64,000 nt of DNA, taken from positions 124,001 through 188,000 of the forward strand of contig OY763072.1 of the NCBI GenBank assembly GCA_963666865.1. The letters run 5' to 3'. This document shows, one piece after another, positions 27,350 to 34,963 of this stretch. The position numbers and the translations under genes were made by a program. How positions within the stretch are numbered: the stretch's first letter is position 1; the number at the start of each line of letters is the position of its first letter. The notes beneath the pieces were generated by a model that saw only the letters and a program-made list of their open reading frames with translations, ran no database searches and had not been told where the DNA came from. This DNA comes from Bin87 sp963666865 (GTDB lineage: Bacteria; Chloroflexota; Dehalococcoidia; Lucifugimonadales; UBA3495).

Positions 27350-27446
27350 TACTGGATTCCGGCCCCGTGTCAAGCACGTGGTGACGTTCTTTCGCCGGAA
27401 TGACGGGGATGATGCGGAATGACGGGGATGATGCGGTTGCCCTGTC
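27350..27446. repeat. Interrupted REP element with a 19-bp tandem duplication
   Basis: A left arm TGGATTCCGG is separated from its right arm TCGCCGGAATGACGG by about 30 nt of unrelated sequence. It is followed by two 19-bp units starting GGAATGACGGGGATGATGC and then GGTTGCCCTG, resembling the CAGGGCAATCGC terminus seen elsewhere. It lies in the divergent gap (27258-27527) between the flavoprotein and DUF1800 genes. Confidence 0.65.
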
Positions 27447-27527
27447 GCATTGAGGTTGAGAGTCGCAACGCTTAATGATAGGATAACGCTGGCGATTTGT
27501 TAGTTCAGATCGAGGAGGCTTGAATCG

Positions 27528-28937
27528 ATGGCAGACCAAAACCATGACATTCCTTTGATGGCCCACCTGATGCGACGGGCCGGGTTCGGCGCCCAATACG
27601 CCGAGCTAGAAGCGCGCGCGGCCAAGGGTTACGACGCAACCGTTGAAGAGTTGCTCAACCCCCAGGACCATGACCACGGCATGGACCTGGACATGGCGGA
27701 GCGGTGCTTCATAGAGTGGAGCCACCACACGCGGGGACTGCCCGAGTACGTTGCGTTCCGCTTCATCAACTCGCGGAACCAGCTGGAAGAGAAGATGTGC
27801 CTGTTCTGGCACGGCATCCTGTGTACCGCCGACAGCAAGACCCAAAGCTATCCCACGTCATACGACGAGATCGAGATGTTCCGCGAGTACGGCATGGGCA
27901 GCTTCCGGGATCTGCTGGTGCAGATCTCCAGAGATCCGGCGATGATCTTCTTCCTGGACAACTGCCTGAGCCACAACGGCGCCATCAACGAGAACTACGG
28001 CCGGGAGCTGCTGGAACTGTTCTCCATGGGCGTGGGCATGGACGGCGAGTTCAACTACACCGAGGACGACGTGAAGGAATGCGCCCGCGCCTTCACCGGC
28101 TGGACCATCGCCAACAACATCCCCGGCCAGCCCTACGGACGCTACTCCGCCAAGTTCGTGTACAACCCGGACGACCACGACGAAGGTCAGAAGACTTTCC
28201 TGGGCGAGACTGGCAACTTCAACGGCGAGGACGTAATCGACATCATCGCGAAGCAGCCGGCCACCGCTCGCTTCATCTCCCGCCACCTGTACAGCTACTT
28301 CATATCCGATGAGGCCCAGGTGCCGGCGTGGATGGAAACTCCGCCGAAGGACATGGACACGATCAAGATGCTGGAGGACGAGTACTACCGCTCCGGCTAC
28401 AACATCAAGTCCATGCTGCGGTTGCTGTTCCACTCCGACGCCTTCAAGAACGCCCGGTTCCAGCGGGTCAAGAGCCCCATTGAAACGGTCATCGGCACCC
28501 TGCGGCTGGTGGGCGACTGGACGGAACCCAAGCCCGGTTTCGAGTTCATCTTCGACGAGATGAAGCACATGGGCCAAGAGATCTTCAATCCGCCGTCGGT
28601 GGAAGGCTGGCACACCGGCCATGAATGGATTGACGGCGGCACGCTGGTGCATCGGATCAACTTCACCGCCGACTTCGTGGGCGACGTGAAGCAGCCCGGC
28701 GTGAAGAACATCATCGACCAGTTGGCCGACATCGGGCCGGTGATCTCGCCGGAGGAGATGGTGGACACCTGCACCCGCCTGATGGGCCACTACGAACTGG
28801 CCGACGAAACGCGGGAAATGCTGGCCGCCGGCGTCGCCAAGGGCGGCACCATCCACACGGACACCGCCGAGTTCGGCGGCCGCGTGGGCGAGCTCTTGCA
28901 GATGATCATCGCCACCAAGGAATATATCTACGCCTAG
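27528..28937 (+). CDS. DUF1800 family protein
   Basis: A 469-aa protein with the family's N-terminal H-L-M-R-R-A-G-F-G motif, the metal-site-like C-L-F-W-H-G-I-L-C stretch (about residue 88-96), N-E-N-Y-G-R-E-L-L-E-L-F-S-M-G-V-G (about 155-171), C-A-R-A-F-T-G-W-T and the C-terminal P-P-S-V-E-G-W-H-T-G motif. DUF1800 genes almost always sit beside DUF1501 genes, as here. Biochemical function is unknown; the pair is often thought to act on extracellular material, but this copy has no signal peptide. GAGGAGG lies 9 nt before the ATG. The DUF1501 and NHL genes follow on the same strand. Confidence 0.88.
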   Translation: MADQNHDIPLMAHLMRRAGFGAQYAELEARAAKGYDATVEELLNPQDHDHGMDLDMAERCFIEWSHHTRGLPEYVAFRFINSRNQLEEKMCLFWHGILCTADSKTQSYPTSYDEIEMFREYGMGSFRDLLVQISRDPAMIFFLDNCLSHNGAINENYGRELLELFSMGVGMDGEFNYTEDDVKECARAFTGWTIANNIPGQPYGRYSAKFVYNPDDHDEGQKTFLGETGNFNGEDVIDIIAKQPATARFISRHLYSYFISDEAQVPAWMETPPKDMDTIKMLEDEYYRSGYNIKSMLRLLFHSDAFKNARFQRVKSPIETVIGTLRLVGDWTEPKPGFEFIFDEMKHMGQEIFNPPSVEGWHTGHEWIDGGTLVHRINFTADFVGDVKQPGVKNIIDQLADIGPVISPEEMVDTCTRLMGHYELADETREMLAAGVAKGGTIHTDTAEFGGRVGELLQMIIATKEYIYA

Positions 28938-28948
28938 CCCCAACCACC

Positions 28949-29070
28949 CCCCTGGATTCCGGCACGCCAAAGGCGCATCTGCGACTTTCGCCGGAATGAC
29001 GAAAAGAAAAACCGTGATGACGGAAATAAAACCGGAACGACGGAAAAAGAAAAGCCGGAGTGACGGCCCA
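28949..29070. repeat. Interrupted REP element decaying into a tandem array
   Basis: The left arm CCTGGATTCCGGC and right arm TCGCCGGAATGACG are separated by about 24 nt. The right arm then continues as three to four imperfect units of 20-23 bp (C-C-G-G-A-A-T-G-A-C-G-like). The array runs up to 18 nt before the DUF1501 start and contains an open frame, which is not a credible N-terminus. Confidence 0.65.
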
Positions 29071-29088
29071 ACTTTGGAGGAAGCAATC

Positions 29089-30225
29089 GTGACCGCTACG
29101 AAGAAAGACCCGGTGCTGGTAGTCCTGCAGATGTCCGGCGCCTTTGACGCCCTGAACACCATCATCCCTTACAACGACCCCCTGTATAAGGACTACCGGC
29201 CTCACCTGAAGGTCGAGGTCGAGGAAGTCCTGGCCATCGACAACAACGTGGGCTTCCACCCGTCCATGGCCCCCATCAAGGACCTGTACGACGAGGGCAA
29301 GGTCGCGGTCATTCAGGGCATCGGGTATCCCAACCCCATCCGCTCGCACTTCCGCTCCATGGACATTTGGCACACCGCCGAACCCACCAAGATGTCCACC
29401 GAGGGCTGGCTGGGCCGCGCCATCCAGGATCTGGACCCCGACAAGGAAAACGTGCTGACCGCCGTGAACTTCGGCCGCGGCCTGCCCCGGGCGCTGGCCG
29501 CGCCGGGCGTGTCCGTCGCCTCCGTGGGCAACCTGGAGACCTACGGCGTGCTGACCGGCATCGACGGCGAGAGCCAGCGGGCCGAGGCGTTGGACATCTT
29601 CTCCCGGATGTACTCCCCCATGGTCGGCTCCGGCCCCATCAACGAGTACCTGTCCCAGACCGGCCTGGACGCCCTGAAGGGCGCGGACATCCTGCGCACC
29701 GCCCCGGAGATCTACTCGTCCAGCGTCGAGTACGGCGGCGATATGTTCTCCCAGTGGGTGAAGAACGTCGCCCAGGTGCATACGGCGGGCTTCGGCACCC
29801 GCGTGCTCTACACGGGCCTGAACCCCGGCGCCTTTGACACCCACGCCAACCAGCCCACCTCCTTCGCCAAGCTGTGGGGCGAGGTGTCCCGGGCGGTCAA
29901 TGACCTGTACCAGGACCTGAAAGAGCACAACGCCAACGAAGAAGTGGTCATGCTCCTCTTCACCGAGTTCGGCCGCCGTGTGCAGGAAAACGGCTCCGGC
30001 ACCGACCACGGTTCGGGCAGCGTGGCCTTCGTCATCGGCGACGGCGTCAAGGGCGGCCTGTACGGCGAGTATCCTTCCCTGGAGCCGGACAAGCTGGACG
30101 AGGGCGACCTGAAGTGGAACAACGACTTCCGCAACACCTACGCCACCATCCTGGACAAGTGGCTGCACCTGGATGACCAGGAAATCCTGAAGGGATCCTA
30201 CGAGCAGTTCGACTTCATCAAGTAG
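29089..30225 (+). CDS. DUF1501 family (sulfatase-like fold) protein
   Basis: A 378-aa protein of the alkaline-phosphatase-like superfamily. It shows V-L-V-V-L-Q-M-S-G-A-F-D (family: L-x-G-G-x-D), H-F-R-S-M-D-I-W-H-T (about residue 85-94), G-A-F-D-T-H-A-N-Q and F-T-E-F-G-R-R-V-Q-E-N with T-D-H-G-S-G near 300-312, which are the conserved metal-region motifs. The GTG at 29089 has GGAGG 8 nt upstream and is preferred over an upstream frame extension that is only repeat DNA. Most DUF1501 proteins carry a Tat signal; this one has none. Forms a unit with the DUF1800 gene upstream and the NHL gene downstream. Confidence 0.87.
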   Translation: MTATKKDPVLVVLQMSGAFDALNTIIPYNDPLYKDYRPHLKVEVEEVLAIDNNVGFHPSMAPIKDLYDEGKVAVIQGIGYPNPIRSHFRSMDIWHTAEPTKMSTEGWLGRAIQDLDPDKENVLTAVNFGRGLPRALAAPGVSVASVGNLETYGVLTGIDGESQRAEALDIFSRMYSPMVGSGPINEYLSQTGLDALKGADILRTAPEIYSSSVEYGGDMFSQWVKNVAQVHTAGFGTRVLYTGLNPGAFDTHANQPTSFAKLWGEVSRAVNDLYQDLKEHNANEEVVMLLFTEFGRRVQENGSGTDHGSGSVAFVIGDGVKGGLYGEYPSLEPDKLDEGDLKWNNDFRNTYATILDKWLHLDDQEILKGSYEQFDFIK

Positions 30226-30242
30226 CCGGCGGTAAGCCATTC

Positions 30243-30348
30243 GGTCATTCCGGCACCCGACCGTCATTCCCGCGAAAGCGGGAATCCAGAACGTCCTTGC
30301 CGTGCAGGGTGCTGGATTCCGGCTTACGCCGGAATGACGGATTTGCAT
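30243..30348. repeat. Paired REP-like hairpins
   Basis: A partial copy (GTCATTCCGGC), a full CGTCATTCCCGCGAAAGCGG copy with GGAATCCAG, and a full inverted copy GATTCCGGCTTACGCCGG with AATGACGG make up nearly the whole gap between the DUF1501 and NHL genes, ending about 18 nt before the NHL start. Confidence 0.7.
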
Positions 30349-30366
30349 TTGTTAGAAGGTGAAAAT

Positions 30367-31410
30367 ATGGTTACTGCGACTGAGATCGCGCCGGTAACGT
30401 TTCAATACAGCCATGTCATAGGCAGGCAGGAGGTTCGCAGCGGCAACGGGTTCTTCAACCCGGTGGCGATCACCCGCGACCCCAACGGTATGCTGTACGT
30501 GCTGAGCCGGGGCACCGAAACGCCGGCTTTCTTCCCCTGCAAGCGCGTCACCGTCTTCCATCCCGACGAGGAGGAAGTGGTGGCCGAGTTCGGCCAGAAG
30601 ATCCCACCGGAAGACGCCGACGAAACGACGCCCAACGGCTCGTTCATGTGGCCGACTTCCGTGGCCCTGGACAGCCAGGGTATCGCCTACGTTTCCGACG
30701 AATGGCTGAACCGGATCTCCATTTACGACCAGGAACGCGGCAACTGGATCGGAATGTGGGGCATCCCCGGTTCCGGCGACGGCGAAATCAACCGGCCGGC
30801 CGGTCTGGCTTTCGACAAGGACGACAACCTCTACATGGTGGAGAGCCGGAACCACCGGGTTTCGGTATTCACCAAGGACGGGCAGTTCAAGTTCAACTGG
30901 GGCCGCCAGGGCGACGGCGACGGCGAGTTCGACCACCCCTGGGGCATCGAGATTGACCACAACGGCGACGTGTACGTAGCGGACTGGCGCAACGACCGCA
31001 TCCAGAAGTTCGCCCCCGACGGCACCTTCCTGATGAAGTTCGGGACCTCCGGGGACGGCGAAGGCCAGTTCAACCGGCCCACCGGCGTGGCCGTGGACAA
31101 GGATGGGCACATCTTCGTCACCGACTACAAGAACGACCGCGTCCAGGTGTTCCGCGAAAACGGCGATTACATCACCACCATGCGCGGGCAGGCCGGCCTC
31201 TCCAAGTGGGGCGCCGAGCGGGTGTATCTCGATCCGACCATTGTGCGGGCACGGGAACGCGCACTGGATCTGTCCGAGCGGGAAGGCGCTTTCCAGGGTC
31301 CCATTGCCGTGGAAGTTGACGACGACGGGCGGGTCTTTGTGCTGGAGGCGCCACGCCACCGGGTGCAGGTTTTCAGCAAGCAGACCGCCATGTTCGCCGG
31401 GGAACTGTGA
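30367..31410 (+). CDS. NHL-repeat beta-propeller protein
   Basis: A 347-aa propeller with four or more clear NHL repeats in the middle and C-terminal parts (for example G-D-G-E-I-N-R-P-A-G-L-A-F-D, G-E-F-D-H-P-W-G-I-E-I-D, G-Q-F-N-R-P-T-G-V-A-V-D, each followed by V-x-D-x-x-N-D/H-R-V-Q-V-F). No signal peptide or membrane segment is visible, so it is probably cytosolic or exported by a route that I cannot see. Function unknown; NHL propellers mediate binding. GAAGGTG precedes the ATG at 30367. It is the last gene of the DUF1800-DUF1501-NHL unit and is followed by a bidirectional terminator-like hairpin. Confidence 0.82.
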   Translation: MVTATEIAPVTFQYSHVIGRQEVRSGNGFFNPVAITRDPNGMLYVLSRGTETPAFFPCKRVTVFHPDEEEVVAEFGQKIPPEDADETTPNGSFMWPTSVALDSQGIAYVSDEWLNRISIYDQERGNWIGMWGIPGSGDGEINRPAGLAFDKDDNLYMVESRNHRVSVFTKDGQFKFNWGRQGDGDGEFDHPWGIEIDHNGDVYVADWRNDRIQKFAPDGTFLMKFGTSGDGEGQFNRPTGVAVDKDGHIFVTDYKNDRVQVFRENGDYITTMRGQAGLSKWGAERVYLDPTIVRARERALDLSEREGAFQGPIAVEVDDDGRVFVLEAPRHRVQVFSKQTAMFAGEL

Positions 31411-31435
31411 TCAATCAAGCACAATAACGAAGCGA

Positions 31436-31463
31436 AAGGCCGCGGCTCTCTGGTCGCGGCCTT
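31436..31463. terminator. Bidirectional intrinsic terminator-like hairpin
   Basis: AAGGCCGCG and CGCGGCCTT form a 9-bp GC-rich stem with a 10-nt loop, flanked by AATTTATT on the plus side and by TTTCGCTTCG on the minus side. It sits between two convergent genes (NHL protein and Uma2-like protein), 25 nt behind one stop and 3 nt behind the other. Confidence 0.65.
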
Positions 31464-31466
31464 AAT

Positions 31467-32273
31467 TTATTCCGATTGGCGGCGGTTGAGTTCGGATTCC
31501 AGTTCCCTGATGCGGGCTTCGGCAGACAGGCGAGCGGCTCGCTCGTCCTCCGCGCGGGTTTCGGCGACTTCGGCGCGCTGTTCCGCGCGTGTAGCCCGCC
31601 GTTCCGCATATCTTGCTCGCCGCTCCGTGTCGTAGAGTTGCGCCTTGGTCTCGGTAAGGTCGGGCAGGTATTCGCCGGTAGCCGGATTCCAGAAACGAAG
31701 CAGACCGAGATTCCAGTGCAGCTCCAGCTCGAGAGATGTACTGTAGCCACGTCTGATACCGTCGCTACCGGTTTCTACCGGAATCGGTTCGTAGATGTCA
31801 CCAACCAGGCGGTCGCCGGCCAGGGCGGCGTCGTGATACCGCCCCCCGGTGTAGTCAAAACGCCAGTATTCCGCCACGCGGTAACCGGCGTAAATGGCGC
31901 GCTTGGCGATGTAGTCCCGCCGCCCGGTGGTCTTTGACGCCACTTCGAGCACAAAGTCCGGCGCCTTGCCGATTTCGCTGATGACGTAGCCGTTGGCGTT
32001 GGTGATTTCATCCGACGGGAAATTGACGCCGAAGGCTACCATGCAGTCGGGACGGGGGGCGTGGGCCACTTCACTGGCATATTGGCAGAGCCAGCCTTCG
32101 CTGCCGACGAAAACGTCGGGCCGGTGGAGATAATGATCTTCCAGGATAAGGTAGGCGCGGCTGACGTGGGGAATTTGCTCGAGCATATCAATGGGGTCGG
32201 ACAGTCCAGGGAGCGAGGTAAGGCGTGGACGCTGGCCGGCCCGGGGTGGTTGGAATGCAGGTTTAGTAGTCAT
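31467..32273 (-). CDS. Uma2-family (DUF820) nuclease-like protein with long C-terminal coiled coil
   Basis: A 268-aa protein that starts M-T-T-K-P like the Uma2 protein at 12168. The nuclease-like core shows P-R-P-D-C-M-V-A-F, P-D-F-V-L-E-V-A-S-K-T-T and an E-Y-W motif. The last 75 residues are an Arg/Glu/Ala-rich heptad region (repeating R-A-E and A-E-T-R-A-E-D), a strong coiled coil. It lies 24 nt behind livF on the same strand, so it is probably co-transcribed with the Liv importer although it has no transport role. The family's true substrate is not known. Confidence 0.85.
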   Translation of the reverse strand: MTTKPAFQPPRAGQRPRLTSLPGLSDPIDMLEQIPHVSRAYLILEDHYLHRPDVFVGSEGWLCQYASEVAHAPRPDCMVAFGVNFPSDEITNANGYVISEIGKAPDFVLEVASKTTGRRDYIAKRAIYAGYRVAEYWRFDYTGGRYHDAALAGDRLVGDIYEPIPVETGSDGIRRGYSTSLELELHWNLGLLRFWNPATGEYLPDLTETKAQLYDTERRARYAERRATRAEQRAEVAETRAEDERAARLSAEARIRELESELNRRQSE

Positions 32274-32296
32274 ACGTCCACCTCCGCCGAGTGACG

Positions 32297-33040
32297 TCAG
32301 GCGCTCCCCAAGAATACCTGTGTCAGTATATCAGTGTCTCGGATGGACTGAGGAGTGCCGTTGTGTACGACGGCGCCCTTGTCGAGGACGTAGGCGCGGT
32401 CCACGATGTTGAGGACACCCTTGATGTTGTGCTCGACGACCATGATGGTGGTGTTGAGGCGGTCGCTGATTTCGGCCACTTTTTCGAATACCTCTTTCAC
32501 GATGATAGGGGCCAGGCCCAGCGTCGGCTCGTCCAGCAGCAGCAACTCCGGCGAGGCCATCAGGCCACGCCCGAAGGCAAGCATCTGCTGCTGGCCGCCG
32601 GACATGGCGCTGGCCATATCCCCGCGCTTTTCGTACAGGACCGGAAACAGTTCCATCACCGAAGCGAGGCGGCGGGCTTTCTCGGCGCGGTCGTTGAGGT
32701 AGATACATCCCATCTCCAGGTTTTCGGCGATGGTGAGGTGGGTGAAGACGCGGCGGCCCTGGGGCACGAAGGCGATGCCTTCCTTGACTATCTCATGGGT
32801 CTCGGCAGCCAAGAGTTCCTGACGCCAGTACACCTGGCCGGCGACGACGGGGGCGAGGCCCATGATGGCCTTGAGGACGGTGGACTTGCCGGCCCCGTTG
32901 GGTCCCATCACGGCCACGACTTCGCCTTTGCGGATGCCCATGGATACGTCGTCGAGGGCGCGGACCGCGCCGTATTCGACTGATATGTCAACCAATTCCA
33001 GGAGGTTGGCGTCGGTATCGTGTTCGTTCACAGTGTTCAT
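32297..33040 (-). CDS. livF: Branched-chain amino acid-type ABC transporter ATPase LivF
   Basis: A 247-aa ATPase with Walker A GPNGAGKS (46-53), Q-loop in F-V-P-Q-G-R-R-V-F, signature M-S-G-G-Q-Q-Q-M-L-A-F-G-R, Walker B L-L-L-L-D-E-P-T-L-G-L-A-P and the switch in V-E-H-N-I-K-G, all typical of LivF. The ATG at 33040 has no visible Shine-Dalgarno; the sequence just before it is a half-copy of the AATCAGGATT repeat, so an upstream repeat insertion may have replaced the native leader. It is separated from livG by two unrelated genes, although livG and livF are normally adjacent. Confidence 0.92.
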   Translation of the reverse strand: MNTVNEHDTDANLLELVDISVEYGAVRALDDVSMGIRKGEVVAVMGPNGAGKSTVLKAIMGLAPVVAGQVYWRQELLAAETHEIVKEGIAFVPQGRRVFTHLTIAENLEMGCIYLNDRAEKARRLASVMELFPVLYEKRGDMASAMSGGQQQMLAFGRGLMASPELLLLDEPTLGLAPIIVKEVFEKVAEISDRLNTTIMVVEHNIKGVLNIVDRAYVLDKGAVVHNGTPQSIRDTDILTQVFLGSA

Positions 33041-33203
33041 GTTTTTAATCGTCAGAATCAGGATTTCCGGGATTTGAGGATTTGCCGGATTGGGTGGTTT
33101 TTGACATGGATGGACCGGATTGGCAGCACTCCGTTTTAGTGGTCGAGGTTTGCCGACCGTTTCGACGCGCATAGAGTAGGGGCGAGGCATACCTCGCCCC
33201 TAC
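33041..33203. repeat. AATCAGGATT half-element plus composite palindrome element
   Basis: From 33050 to about 33095 lies one arm of the long AATCAGGATT repeat. From 33126 to 33203 lies a composite element: CCGTTTTAGTGG arm, about 30 nt, then the palindrome GTAGGGGCGAGG...CCTCGCCCCTAC (33176-33203) ending at the stop codon of the next gene. The cluster separates livF from the HEPN-like gene. Confidence 0.7.
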
Positions 33204-33695
33204 TCAGGCTCTCCGCGTGAACAGCAGGTGCGTGGCGAACCATCTGCGCTCTTGGGATGGCGCTGCCAGGAACGTCTTTGCGGCGTCGCGAGCGCGTTGG
33301 ATGTTCCGCGTGGTCTGCGTCCTGGTAAACGGTGTAGCAGGGTTGGGGTTGTAGTCGGCCTCGTGGCGCTGGACCTGTAGCGCGATGAAGGTCCTGGCGA
33401 AGTCCTGTATGTTGGCGGGGAATGTTGCCATCCGGCTCGCGTTGAGCATCTGACTCTTGGCCATCCCATGGTTGAGCGCGCGTTGGGTCGCGGTCCATTC
33501 TTCGCTTCTGCGAATGGCTGCTGCTGATCCGATCAACGTGTCTGCATTGCTGTTGGCGAGCGCGTGGAACATGGCGTAGTAGGCGGCGCTGTTCGCTTTT
33601 CTGAGGTGGGTCTGTTGGGGCCTGCCTCGACTCTCGCCATGCAGCGGCGCTCCAGCCAGCATTTCCGCCAGTTCGAGCAACTGCTCCCAGTTCAT
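33204..33695 (-). CDS. HEPN-like domain protein
   Basis: A 163-aa helical protein. The stretch L-R-K-A-N-S-A-A-Y-Y-A-M-F-H-A-L-A-N (about residues 32-49) matches the pattern seen in HEPN-domain proteins (R-x-x-x-A-Y-Y-A-x-F-H-A). Near the C-terminus R-W-F-A-T-H (151-156) fits the R-x4-6-H motif of HEPN ribonucleases, though its position is late. Its ATG overlaps the stop of the upstream small gene by 4 nt (ATGA), so the two are coupled. A toxin-antitoxin or RNase role is inference only. The pair is lodged between livG and livF. Confidence in the HEPN assignment is moderate. Confidence 0.6.
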   Translation of the reverse strand: MNWEQLLELAEMLAGAPLHGESRGRPQQTHLRKANSAAYYAMFHALANSNADTLIGSAAAIRRSEEWTATQRALNHGMAKSQMLNASRMATFPANIQDFARTFIALQVQRHEADYNPNPATPFTRTQTTRNIQRARDAAKTFLAAPSQERRWFATHLLFTRRA

Positions 33696-34027
33696 GCGTT
33701 ACTACCCTCACAGAGCGCGACATTCGACAACTGGGACCACTCTCCGTATTCGACGTATGACTCTGTTGTGATGTGGACGTCCCATTTGGACAGTTCGTCT
33801 CGGTTCCGTCTCCAGAATCCATTCAACCACGCCGGGTCCAGGAGGTCGTCGTCCCCAGAGTATATGACAATGATGTGGTGATACGGATCTCCGTCTTGGT
33901 CCTCTCCAGGCACGACCCTGATCTCGTTGATCGAGATTCCCTTGTTGGTTATGGGTTCGAGGTCCTGCCGAACGATCCTGGCTACGTTTTGTTCGGCCTC
34001 GGGACTCAGTATTTGCGCTGTAGCCAT
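33692..34027 (-). CDS. Small protein of unknown function coupled to the HEPN-like gene
   Basis: A 111-aa acidic protein with no recognised domain and no nucleotidyltransferase motif (no G-S-x10-D-x-D). Features are an N-terminal helix (S-P-E-A-E-Q-N-V-A-R-I-V-R-Q-D), a strand-rich centre with an acidic stretch Y-S-G-D-D-D-L-L-D and a Trp-rich part (A-W-L-N-G-F-W-R-R-N). The overall layout, a small acidic protein coupled by overlap to a HEPN-like protein, suggests an antitoxin or regulatory partner, by analogy. The 171 nt between its start and livG hold no other gene that I can see. Confidence 0.55.
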   Translation of the reverse strand: MATAQILSPEAEQNVARIVRQDLEPITNKGISINEIRVVPGEDQDGDPYHHIIVIYSGDDDLLDPAWLNGFWRRNRDELSKWDVHITTESYVEYGEWSQLSNVALCEGSNA

Positions 34028-34198
34028 GGGGCCTCCCGTTTCCTGGGGCGCACTAGCCAGAATGTCTGAGCAACCCTTAGCGGGCTACTCTCTTGGCTTG
34101 CGTTCCAAGCCTTGCCCGGCCAAGTGTTTGGGATTTTATCAGGGGGACGATGAACCGGGCAACGACAGGCGGGGCAAAGGTTTGGGCGGTCGGGGCAA

Positions 34199-34963
34199 TT
34201 ACTCGCCCAGGTACGCCTCGATTACCTCTTCGCTGGAGAGCACTTCTTCGACGTCGCCGGCGGCGAGCAGGGTACCGCTGTCCAGTACGATGATGCGGTC
34301 GGACAACTCGCGGACGATGTCCATGTTGTGGGAGACGAAGACGATGGTGTAGCCGTCGGCCCGCATCTGCTTCAGGATGGCTTTGACCTGCTCCAACATC
34401 TGGGGGAAGAGGCCGGCGAAGGGTTCATCAAACAGGTAGGTCTGGACGTCCATCGCCATGGCGCGGCCGATTTCCAGGAGCTTGCGCTGCCCGTAAGAGA
34501 GTTCGTTGGCGAGGGAATCGCGCTTTTCCCACATCCCCACCTGCTCCAGGATGCTTTGGGCTTTCCGGCGATTTGATGGCTTGGCACGCTCGAACAGAGC
34601 GGGGAATAAACGCCGTTCCGTCAGCACCACCATGATGTTGTCCCACACGGTGATCTGGTCGAAGAGGCGCACTTCCTGGAAGGTGCGGGTCAGTCCGTGG
34701 GCTGGCGTCTCGTAAGCCTTGACGACGCGGAGGCCCTGCCCGTCGATGATAACCATGCCGCCGTCAAGGGGGAGCACGCCGCTGAGCAGGTTGACCAGTG
34801 TCGATTTGCCGGAGCCGTTGGGACCGACGATGCTGGTGGTGCCCTGGCGGGGGATGGACAGGGTCAATTCGTCCACGGCCCGAACCGCCCCGAAGTGCTT
34901 CGAGATGGACTCCGTTTGGAGGGCGTAGTCGTCGTTACGCGCGGTATTGCGGGCAGTGGTCAT
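34199..34963 (-). CDS. livG: Branched-chain amino acid-type ABC transporter ATPase LivG
   Basis: A 254-aa ATPase with Walker A GPNGSGKS (47-54), Q-loop in R-T-F-Q-E-V-R-L-F, signature L-S-Y-G-Q-R-K-L-L-E-I-G-R (Tyr in place of the usual Gly at the third position, as is common in LivG), Walker B Y-L-F-D-E-P-F-A-G-L and switch V-S-H-N-M-D-I-V. Its ATG overlaps the livM stop by 4 nt. It would form a heterodimer with LivF. The partner gene is displaced by about 1.1 kb because of the inserted HEPN-like pair. Confidence 0.92.
   Translation of the reverse strand: MTTARNTARNDDYALQTESISKHFGAVRAVDELTLSIPRQGTTSIVGPNGSGKSTLVNLLSGVLPLDGGMVIIDGQGLRVVKAYETPAHGLTRTFQEVRLFDQITVWDNIMVVLTERRLFPALFERAKPSNRRKAQSILEQVGMWEKRDSLANELSYGQRKLLEIGRAMAMDVQTYLFDEPFAGLFPQMLEQVKAILKQMRADGYTIVFVSHNMDIVRELSDRIIVLDSGTLLAAGDVEEVLSSEEVIEAYLGE

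Noticed and set aside
28996..29088. N-terminal extension of the DUF1501 protein
   Set aside because: The extension is coded by a degenerate REP-derived tandem array and gives a Lys/Arg-rich chain; a GTG with an excellent Shine-Dalgarno sequence follows at 29089.
28906..30348. Long minus-strand frame opposite the DUF1501 gene
   Set aside because: It covers repeats as well as the sense gene and has no recognisable motif.
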